From NCBI GenBank assembly GCA_003663535.1, contig QMUE01000080.1, forward strand, positions 1 to 6,511: a stretch of 6,511 nt of DNA, given 5' to 3'. The stretch's first letter is position 1. Each line of letters starts with the position of its first letter. The notes beneath the pieces are model-generated. The model worked only from the letters and a program-made list of their open reading frames with translations. It was not told the origin of the DNA and did not search any database. The DNA is from Thermococci archaeon. GTDB lineage: Archaea; Methanobacteriota_B; Thermococci; Thermococcales; Thermococcaceae. Positions 1 through 4,799 of the stretch are shown piece by piece. The translations under genes and the position numbers were made by a program.

Positions 1-14
1 CTACAAAATAGGCT

Positions 15-131
15 TTGGTTCTGTTTCTGTTATTTTTTATACTCTTTGGCTTAAAAACGCTCGTAGAAAGATATTTGGAAAGAAAAAGAGGTGGCGAGAA
101 TGCCCATCCCCACGAGAGAAGTTACCGATAA
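15..131 (+). other. Uncertain membrane-type reading frame at window edge
   Basis: From 12 to the TAA at 129-131 one frame reads as a hydrophobic helix (LVLFLLFFILFG) followed by a basic tail (VERYLERKRGG) and uses AGA/GAA-rich codons like the genuine genes here, so it looks coding. An in-frame TAG at 9-11 blocks extension to the left, and the only nearby start is TTG at 15, with no visible ribosome binding site. It may be a 38-residue membrane peptide, the end of an upstream gene displaced by a frameshift, or chance. It would overlap the next gene's start by 32 bases. Its tail (RYLERK) resembles RYLEKK in the next gene, so the two could be related. Weak call. Confidence 0.22.
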
Positions 132-267
132 AACACTCATTGGGGGCATACTAAGCGTAATATTCGCTTATCTACTTATTCGTATTTTCACAACTTGGTA
201 TTCAAGATATCTTGAGAAAAAAGAAGAGGAACTCAAAGAAAAGGAAAATATCGGAGAGCTTTATTAG
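100..267 (+). CDS. Small single-span membrane protein (55 aa), unknown function
   Basis: An ATG at 100 is preceded by GAGGTG (88-93) with a six-base gap, a strong Thermococcales ribosome binding site. The product has a short polar N-terminus (MPIPTREVTDK), one predicted membrane helix at about residues 13-33 (LIGGILSVIFAYLLIRIF), and a highly charged tail (RYLEKKEEELKEKENIGELY), probably cytoplasmic by the positive-inside rule. An in-frame GTG at 91 lies within the ribosome binding site and is a poorer start. I do not recognise the family. A single helix plus an acidic/basic coiled tail would suit a small accessory subunit of a membrane complex, but that is inference. Its TAG stop overlaps the stop of the convergent 66-aa gene by four bases. 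At 55 codons it falls below common gene-calling cut-offs. Confidence 0.6.
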   Translation: MPIPTREVTDKTLIGGILSVIFAYLLIRIFTTWYSRYLEKKEEELKEKENIGELY

Positions 268-464
268 CCGCCTGCTCTGGATCTCATCAGAACGCCCATA
301 AACTTTTCAACTTCCTCATCACTTCCATCAATAACTATCCTCCATCTTGGCATCCCAAAATAGACCTCCGCTTCCCGGATTCTTATCTCAACCCTAGCTT
401 TGGAGATTTCCTTGATTTTAAGAATCTCATCTGGAGGAATCACTGTCATCAACTTTTTTCTCAT
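264..464 (-). CDS. Conserved-looking small protein (66 aa), unknown function
   Basis: The product begins MRKKLMTVIPPDEILKIKEI and is soluble, with no signal or membrane segment. Predicted secondary structure by eye alternates: a helix near residues 11-21, a strand (ARVEIRI, 23-29), a strand around 32-36, a strand (WRIVIDG, 41-47) and a helix (DEEVEKFMGVLM, 49-60). That suggests a compact alpha/beta fold. The ATG at 464 lies about 25-34 bases downstream, on its own strand, of the palindromic TATA-like element at 489-498 and lacks a ribosome binding site, which fits a leaderless transcript. ATG at 449 (residue 6) is the alternative start. It is divergent from pyruvate kinase and convergent with the 55-aa membrane gene. 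I do not recognise the family and assign no function. Confidence 0.62.
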   Translation of the reverse strand: MRKKLMTVIPPDEILKIKEISKARVEIRIREAEVYFGMPRWRIVIDGSDEEVEKFMGVLMRSRAGG

Positions 465-485
465 GAAAATACGTAAATGCAGAAG

Positions 486-498
486 TTTAAAATATTTT
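486..498. promoter_or_regulatory. Shared TATA-like element of the divergent 66-aa gene and pyk
   Basis: TTTAAAATATTTT includes the perfect palindrome AAAATATTTT (489-498). Rightward it is preceded by a purine-rich BRE-like GAAG (482-485) and would place initiation near 518-522, giving pyk a leader of about 22-26 bases. Leftward it is preceded by TCGAA-type sequence and would place initiation near 464-469, at the ATG of the 66-aa gene. A single symmetric TATA box could therefore serve both genes, although two overlapping boxes are equally possible. Start sites are predicted from spacing only. Confidence 0.5.
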
Positions 499-502
499 CG
501 AA

Positions 503-514
503 TTTTCTAGAAAA
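503..514. promoter_or_regulatory. 12-bp perfect palindrome near predicted pyk start site
   Basis: TTTTCTAGAAAA is its own reverse complement and sits between the TATA-like element and the pyk start codon, just upstream of the predicted transcription start. That is a typical place for an archaeal repressor site. The region is AT-rich, so chance palindromes are likely and no regulator is identified. Confidence 0.25.
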
Positions 515-543
515 GTTAATTAATCTTGAAAGAAAGGACCAAA

Positions 544-1983
544 ATGGTGAGAGAAATGGAGCTTCCCGCTCACAAAACAAAAATAATTGCCACAATTGGA
601 CCGGCTTCAAGGCATAAGGGAACTATAGAAAAGATGATAAAAGCTGGAATGAGCGTTGCAAGGATAAATTTTTCCCATGGAACCCTTGAGGAACACACAA
701 AGACCATTGAGCTGATAAGAAAAACCGCCGAGAAATTGGAAAAAAGGGTTGCAATTTTGGGAGACCTGCCAGGATTAAAGATGCGAGTTGGAAAGATAAA
801 AGGAGACTCTGTAACCTTAAAAAAGGGAGATAAAGTTGTGCTTACGACCAAAGAGACTGAAGGAGATAAAACCACAATCCCAGTTGAATACAAGGCTTTT
901 CCCAAACTACTCTCAAAAGGAGATGTTATATACCTCAGTGATGGTTATATTGGACTAAAGGTCGATAAAGTGGGAAAAGACGAGGTTGAATGCCTAGTGA
1001 CCAATGGAGGAATTCTTTTCTCCCATAAAGGAATTAATATACCCAAAGCATACCTTCCAGTAGAAGCTATTACCCCAAGAGACTTTGATATAATAGAATT
1101 CGCCATTGAACAAGAAATAGATGCTATAGGCCTCTCTTTTGTAGGCTCTGTTTACGATGTCCTCAAGGTAAAGAGCTTCTTAGAGAAGAAAAAGGGCAAC
1201 GCTTTTGTAATAGCAAAAATAGAACGGCCAGATGCAGTGAGAAACTTTGATGAAATTCTAAATGCTGCTGATGGGATAATGGTAGCGAGAGGAGACCTAG
1301 GAGTAGAAATGCCAATCGAAAAACTCCCCATAATGCAGAAACAACTTATAAAAAAGGCCAACTTGGCTGCGAAGCCTGTAATAACCGCCACCCAGATGCT
1401 CGTTTCAATGACCACAGAGAGAATACCAAAGAGAGCAGAGGTCACAGATGTTGCAAATGCGATACTTGATGGCACAGATGCAGTAATGCTCTCCGAAGAA
1501 ACCGCCATAGGAAAGTACCCTGTAGAATCAGTAGAGATGATGGCTAAAATAGCCAGGACAACAGAGGAATATAGAGAATCCCTAGGATACTCCAGATTAC
1601 GCGCTTGGATTGACTCACTACCAAAAAGGAGCACGATAAAAGAAGCAATAACACGAAGCATTATAGATGGGCTCTGTGCCATAGACATAAAATACATCCT
1701 AACTCCTACAAGAACAGGATTAACTCCAAGGCTCATCTCACGTTTTAAACCAAAACAGTGGATTTTAGCCTTTTCAAATAATGAAAGAGTCTGCAACAGC
1801 TTAACCTTTTCCTACGGAGTTTACCCATTCTACATGGAAGAGGAGTTCAGTGAAAAGGACATAATAATGTTAGTAAAGGGGTTGGGAATAGCCAAAGAAG
1901 ATGATACAGTCCTCTTAACAGAAGGAAAACTAATAGGAAAGACTGCAGGAACAAATACGATGCGTATTTTCCAAATTCCTTAA
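544..1983 (+). CDS. pyk: Pyruvate kinase
   Basis: Catalyses phosphoenolpyruvate + ADP to pyruvate + ATP, the last step of glycolysis, in the cytoplasm. Numbered from ATG 544 (479 aa), the usual landmarks are present: TKIIATIGPAS (12-22), ARINFSHG with R40, N42 and S44, D74 in GDLPG, the lid B domain at about 81-170, the signature VIAKIERPDA with catalytic K225 and E227, ARGDLG (248-253, metal-binding D251), and ITATQM with T283. The C-terminal regulatory domain ends in GTNTMRIFQIP. The K+-determining position holds Lys (K79). Length is normal for archaeal enzymes. Start choice is open: AAAGGA (533-538) supports ATG 544; GTG 547 gives MREMELPAHKTK, which matches family N-termini as I remember them; GGTGA (546-550) would serve ATG 556. 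TTG 526 lies too close to the predicted transcription start. Its stop overlaps the convergent CinA-like gene. Confidence 0.96.
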   Translation: MVREMELPAHKTKIIATIGPASRHKGTIEKMIKAGMSVARINFSHGTLEEHTKTIELIRKTAEKLEKRVAILGDLPGLKMRVGKIKGDSVTLKKGDKVVLTTKETEGDKTTIPVEYKAFPKLLSKGDVIYLSDGYIGLKVDKVGKDEVECLVTNGGILFSHKGINIPKAYLPVEAITPRDFDIIEFAIEQEIDAIGLSFVGSVYDVLKVKSFLEKKKGNAFVIAKIERPDAVRNFDEILNAADGIMVARGDLGVEMPIEKLPIMQKQLIKKANLAAKPVITATQMLVSMTTERIPKRAEVTDVANAILDGTDAVMLSEETAIGKYPVESVEMMAKIARTTEEYRESLGYSRLRAWIDSLPKRSTIKEAITRSIIDGLCAIDIKYILTPTRTGLTPRLISRFKPKQWILAFSNNERVCNSLTFSYGVYPFYMEEEFSEKDIIMLVKGLGIAKEDDTVLLTEGKLIGKTAGTNTMRIFQIP

Positions 1984-2735
1984 ACTTCCTCAAATTTTAT
2001 TCCTCTTTCTTCCATAAATCTTCTAGCCTTTTCAATTTCATCCTCAGATTCTCCGAAGAGTATTATCCCAATATATTTTCCAAAGCCCTTTGGGGAGGAG
2101 TGTATCTTTATGTTGAATCTATTCAATGCCTCAACTAAAACTGGAGCAAGCTTTGACTCATCCGTTATCTCTGCAAGAACTTTCTTCTGAATTAATCTCC
2201 CTTTTCCAAGCTTGGGGGACACTTCATTTTCAAGCATTGCCTTCATTTCTCTTGGCATTCCAGGGAGGACGAAGATTTTTGTGTTTTTATAGATTAAAAA
2301 CGCACCTGGAGCTGCCCCAACAGTGTTGTTGAGAATCTCAGCCCCTTTTGGAAGGTACGCCATCTTCTTCCGTGCTTCATTAATTTTCGGATCATCCACA
2401 AAACCCTCTTTATAGAGCTCTAAGTAGAATTCTTCAATTCTCTTGAGGATATCTTCTCTAAGTTCTAGTTCGAGGTTGAGGGCTTTGGCAACTGCAAGCA
2501 TCGTTACATCATCATGTGTTGGCCCTAATCCACCTGCTATAACCAAAACCTCTGGTTCTCTTGAAAGAACCTCTCTTACAACAGCTTTTATCTCTTCCAC
2601 ATCATCTCCAATGGTTGTTATCCTCCTCACCCAATAACCCTTCTCTGTGAACTTTTGAGCTATAAAAGCAGAGTTGCTGTCTACAGTGTTACCGGTTAAA
2701 AGTTCATCTCCTATTGTTATTATCTCAGCAAACAT
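1980..2735 (-). CDS. MoCF / CinA N-terminal domain protein (NMN deamidase-related)
   Basis: A 251-residue stand-alone MoCF-biosynthesis (MoaB/MogA-like) domain of the CinA-N type. Visible landmarks are EIITIGDELLTGNTVDSNS (4-22), AGGLGPTHDDVT (67-78), NNTVGAAPG (136-144) and LPGMPREM (157-164), followed by a C-terminal alpha/beta segment of the KH-like type found in CinA. In bacteria this domain hydrolyses ADP-ribose, and a separate C-terminal domain deamidates nicotinamide mononucleotide. That deamidase domain is absent, so the common name 'NMN deamidase-related' should not be read as activity; a nucleotide or molybdopterin-related role is possible. ATG 2735 is preferred because AGGGTGG (2748-2742) precedes it by six bases; GTG 2741 would have no gap. 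It is divergent from the PP-loop gene, and its stop overlaps pyk's. Confidence 0.9.
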   Translation of the reverse strand: MFAEIITIGDELLTGNTVDSNSAFIAQKFTEKGYWVRRITTIGDDVEEIKAVVREVLSREPEVLVIAGGLGPTHDDVTMLAVAKALNLELELREDILKRIEEFYLELYKEGFVDDPKINEARKKMAYLPKGAEILNNTVGAAPGAFLIYKNTKIFVLPGMPREMKAMLENEVSPKLGKGRLIQKKVLAEITDESKLAPVLVEALNRFNIKIHSSPKGFGKYIGIILFGESEDEIEKARRFMEERGIKFEEV

Positions 2736-2766
2736 TCCCACCCACCCTAAATAATTAACATCGTCA

Positions 2767-2774
2767 AAAATTTA
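2767..2774 (-). promoter_or_regulatory. Candidate TATA box for the CinA-like gene
   Basis: On the minus strand this reads TTAAATTT, preceded by a purine-rich BRE-like GAAAGG. A start about 22-27 bases downstream (near 2744-2748) would give a leader of roughly ten bases beginning at the AGGGTGG ribosome binding site. Another AT-rich stretch at 2750-2758 exists but is too close to the start codon. Confidence 0.4.
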
Positions 2775-2817
2775 ACCTTTCTGGAAAGTCCATCTCTAAT
2801 AAACCTCACAGAAACCC

Positions 2818-2824
2818 TTTAAAA
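2818..2824 (+). promoter_or_regulatory. TATA box for the PP-loop/trmG10 unit; leaderless start
   Basis: TTTAAAA is preceded by AGAAACCC, a plausible BRE. Its centre (2821) is 25 bases before the ATG at 2846, so transcription should begin at or next to the start codon. No ribosome binding site lies in front of that ATG, which supports a leaderless mRNA for the first gene of the unit. Confidence 0.55.
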
Positions 2825-2845
2825 CTCATTTCCAAATCATCTTCG

Positions 2846-3586
2846 ATGATAGAAAAAGTAGAAAGCAACTTCATTAAAACTTACCGTTTGCAGCAAAGTC
2901 TCGAAGCTCTTGAAAGGGTCAGAGGAGAGATTAGCGAAGAGACCTATGAGAGATTAAAAGCCCTTATTCACTACCGGCTCTACGGAGAAGAATTTGAGAG
3001 AAGTAAAATTGACGAAAAAATAGCTTTAGCTTTTTCAATGGGGAGTGATAGCACAGCCTCACTTTTAATCCTTAAGTGGGCAGGCTTTGATGTAGTTCCA
3101 GTAATGGTAAAGCTTCCCCAAATGAAAGATGTTGTCTTTTTTAGGGCCTGGAGTTATGGAGCAGTTTTTGTTGAAGTTCCGGCGTATATGGAGGTGATAA
3201 ACTCCCAGATACAGAAGAGAGCCCCTATATGCGGTAAATGTCACTCTATAATCATGGACGCTGTAAAGGAGCATGCAAGAGAAGAAGGAATAAAAATTGT
3301 GGCCTCTGGAGATCTGCTTAGTATTGGGAGTATCTCGATATACAAAGAAGAAGATTTAATAAACTTAAACTTCCCAGCTTTTTTAGCCCTTGATAAAAGG
3401 GAAGCTATAAAAGTGCTTGGAGAGAAATACACCCTTGGATTTGGCTGTTCACTCTGGAAACATGCAGCCAAGAGTGCTCCAATCTTAAAACGCTTTGGGA
3501 TTCAACGAGTATTGAGAGAATTACGAGCTGGAGCAATAGATGAGGAAATTGCAAAAACCCTTATTAAAGATATCCTAAAGAACTGA
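2846..3586 (+). CDS. PP-loop superfamily ATPase with tRNA-thiolase-like cysteine pattern
   Basis: A 246-residue PP-loop (adenine nucleotide alpha-hydrolase) protein. A helical N-terminal segment of about 55 residues is followed by the nucleotide-binding loop FSMGSDST (63-70), a variant of the canonical SGGxDS in which GxDS is kept and one Gly is Met. C129 and C132 form a CxxC (PICGKCHS) and C201 lies in GFGCSLWKH. CxxC plus a distal Cys resembles the [4Fe-4S] ligands of the TtuA/TtcA tRNA thiolation enzymes, where the spacing to the third Cys is somewhat longer. SGDLLSIGS (154-162) lies where such proteins bind the adenylated substrate. Archaeal relatives are annotated as predicted tRNA-thiouridylase-like subunits; the true substrate is unknown to me. 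It precedes the G10 tRNA methyltransferase gene by 23 bases, which supports a tRNA role. The start appears leaderless. Confidence 0.8.
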   Translation: MIEKVESNFIKTYRLQQSLEALERVRGEISEETYERLKALIHYRLYGEEFERSKIDEKIALAFSMGSDSTASLLILKWAGFDVVPVMVKLPQMKDVVFFRAWSYGAVFVEVPAYMEVINSQIQKRAPICGKCHSIIMDAVKEHAREEGIKIVASGDLLSIGSISIYKEEDLINLNFPAFLALDKREAIKVLGEKYTLGFGCSLWKHAAKSAPILKRFGIQRVLRELRAGAIDEEIAKTLIKDILKN

Positions 3587-3597
3587 ATCAGATGAAT

Positions 3598-3603
3598 GGA
3601 GGG
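3598..3603 (+). promoter_or_regulatory. Ribosome binding site that selects the TTG start of trmG10
   Basis: GGAGGG lies six bases before TTG 3610, ideal archaeal spacing, and is a near-perfect match to the anti-Shine-Dalgarno. The upstream ATG 3592 has no comparable site and would put this motif inside the coding region. Confidence 0.6.
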
Positions 3604-3609
3604 AACAAA

Positions 3610-4611
3610 TTGCTTTATGTCGAAATTCTTGGAAACTTACCCGAAATGGCTGAAGGAGAGGTTAAAACTTTATTAGAGCTTAGTAATCCAGGATTCACAA
3701 TCCTTGAAAAAGATTATCTGTTTCTGGCATTAAAAGCGAATGAGAGCGCTTTTTCCTACCTTAAAAGGCTCGGAATGGCCCATGAGTATGGAACCTTACT
3801 CTTTTCTGCTGAAAGCCTTGAAGAGCTCTATTTGAAGGCAAAGAACCTTGAATGGGAAAACTTCATAGCAGGAACCTTTAAAGTAGACAGAGAAACAATG
3901 TTGAACTGTCGCTACAATGTAGAGAGCCTAGAAAGAGAACTTGGAGCAATTATAGTAAGACAAGGTTTCAAAGTAAATCTAACAACCCCTGACACATTAG
4001 TCAGAGTATATTGCGGGCAAAAACTCTGGGTTGGAATAAGAAAGCAAGCATTCTCGGCCAAATCATTTGAAAAAAGAAAAGCAGATAGAAGACCATTTTT
4101 CAAACCTATAGCTCTACCTCCACGGCTCGCAAGAGCAATGATAAATCTAGCACGAGCGAAAAAGGAGGTTCTTGATCCATTTATGGGTACTGGTGGAATA
4201 CTTATTGAAGCTGGCCTTCTCGGTTTGGAAGTTTATGGTGTTGATCTCCGAAAAGACATGGTGGATGGAGCCAAACGAAATCTTGAACATTATGGAATAA
4301 AAAACTATGTGTTAAAAAAAGGAGATGCCACTAAACTAGGGAAACTTTTTCCAGACAAAGCATTTGAAGCAATTGTCACAGACCCTCCCTATGGGACTTC
4401 CGCAACGCTCGGCGGAAAGCTGAGAGAAGAACTCTATGAAAAGGCATTAGAAAGTATATACGAAGTGCTAGATGGCCACTTAAGCATTGCATTCCCAACA
4501 AGCTTTGAAGCCGAGAAAGTAGCTGAAAGAATTGGATTTGAAGTTTTGGAGAAATATTACCAGAGAGTTCACTCTTCTCTGGATAGATATTTCTACATTA
4601 TGCGCAACTAA
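3610..4611 (+). CDS. trmG10: tRNA (guanine(10)-N2)-dimethyltransferase (Trm-G10)
   Basis: Transfers methyl groups from S-adenosylmethionine to N2 of G10 in tRNA (m2G then m2,2G), an archaeal modification characterised in Pyrococcus abyssi. Numbered from TTG 3610 (333 aa), an N-terminal THUMP-containing tRNA-binding region (about 1-150) includes MAHEYGTLL (56-64) and [14 protein letters not shown] (130-143). The Rossmann methyltransferase domain follows, with motif [20 protein letters not shown] (187-205), acidic VDLR after strand 2 (211-214), GDATKL (238-243), the catalytic motif IV TDPPYG (257-262) typical of exocyclic amino methylation, and a terminal [10 protein letters not shown] (321-330). 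ATG 3592 would add six residues (MNGGNK); TTG 3610 is preferred for its ribosome binding site and because MLYVEILG matches family N-termini as I remember them. Likely cotranscribed with the PP-loop gene. Confidence 0.93.
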   Translation: MLYVEILGNLPEMAEGEVKTLLELSNPGFTILEKDYLFLALKANESAFSYLKRLGMAHEYGTLLFSAESLEELYLKAKNLEWENFIAGTFKVDRETMLNCRYNVESLERELGAIIVRQGFKVNLTTPDTLVRVYCGQKLWVGIRKQAFSAKSFEKRKADRRPFFKPIALPPRLARAMINLARAKKEVLDPFMGTGGILIEAGLLGLEVYGVDLRKDMVDGAKRNLEHYGIKNYVLKKGDATKLGKLFPDKAFEAIVTDPPYGTSATLGGKLREELYEKALESIYEVLDGHLSIAFPTSFEAEKVAERIGFEVLEKYYQRVHSSLDRYFYIMRN

Positions 4612-4648
4612 CAAACACATTCAAAGGCACTTCCAAACCAATACCCCC

Positions 4649-4672
4649 AAGATACAAGTATGATGTATTTTT
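4649..4672 (+). terminator. Hairpin plus T-run after trmG10
   Basis: AAGATACA (4649-4656) can pair with TGTATTTT (4664-4671), giving eight pairs including one G-U around a seven-base loop, and the sequence runs into T5 (4668-4672). Archaeal termination depends mainly on T-rich tracts, so the T-run may matter more than the weak AT-rich stem. It lies about 40-60 bases past the trmG10 stop. Confidence 0.35.
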
Positions 4673-4727
4673 AGAGGGTTCTAACCTGATTTTGCTTTTC
4701 CATTTGAATAGAGGTATTATCATCTCC

Positions 4728-4765
4728 TTATAACTTAGTTTTTATTTTTAACAAAAAAGTTATAA
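4728..4765. promoter_or_regulatory. Inverted-repeat operator candidate of the cytX-tenA operon
   Basis: TTATAACTT (4728-4736) and AAGTTATAA (4757-4765) are exact 9-bp reverse complements separated by 20 bases, centre-to-centre 29 bp or close to three helical turns. The right arm overlaps the TATA box, so a dimeric or paired repressor here would block TBP/TFB. The spacer contains TTTTTATTTTT (4739-4749), which could also act as a U-rich terminator for the upstream operon. The regulator is not in the window. The archaeal thiamine regulator ThiR is a candidate only because of the downstream genes. Confidence 0.45.
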
Positions 4766-4767
4766 AA
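4760..4767 (+). promoter_or_regulatory. TATA box of the cytX-tenA operon
   Basis: TTATAAAA is preceded by the purine run AAAAAAG, a good BRE. Predicted initiation is near 4787-4791, leaving a leader of about ten bases that starts close to GGGTG (4789-4793), the ribosome binding site six bases before ATG 4800. So short a leader leaves no room for a TPP riboswitch. Confidence 0.6.
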
Positions 4768-4799
4768 TTTCACAATAGAAATTATCTTGGGTGTAGGAA

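Noticed and set aside
2..154. Open frame through the left edge (beginning YKIGFGSVSV) as the end of an upstream gene
   Set aside because: It lacks coherent composition beyond Lys/Arg richness and overlaps the better supported 55-aa gene by more than 50 bases. The alternative frame at 12-131 looks more protein-like.
570..905. Minus-strand open frame of 111 codons inside the 5' part of pyk
   Set aside because: It is a shadow of conserved pyk codons with no recognisable domain or ribosome binding site.
1152..1796. Long minus-strand open frame (214 codons) inside pyruvate kinase
   Set aside because: It is antisense to the conserved catalytic region of pyk, and its translation is a low-complexity hydrophobic/serine-rich shadow of the pyk codons. 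There is no promoter or family resemblance.
2777..2788. Short inverted repeat CTTTC-TG-GAAAG in the divergent region between the CinA-like and PP-loop genes
   Set aside because: The five-base arms in AT-rich DNA are easily due to chance. It partly overlaps the likely BRE of the minus-strand promoter, but nothing else supports an operator.
3065..3471. Two minus-strand open frames opposite the PP-loop gene
   Set aside because: They overlap each other, lie antisense to the conserved cysteine and PP-loop regions, and have no recognisable features.
4660..4689. Possible C/D box guide RNA: ATGATGT (C-box-like, 4660-4666) followed by CTGA (4686-4689)
   Set aside because: The C box lacks its final A, the spacing to CTGA is longer than usual, and no convincing C' or second D box follows. 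The ATGATG overlaps the better explained hairpin.
4768..4799. TPP riboswitch in front of the thiamine genes
   Set aside because: Only about ten transcribed leader bases are predicted, and no conserved TPP aptamer core such as CTGAGA or ACCTGA-type elements is visible.
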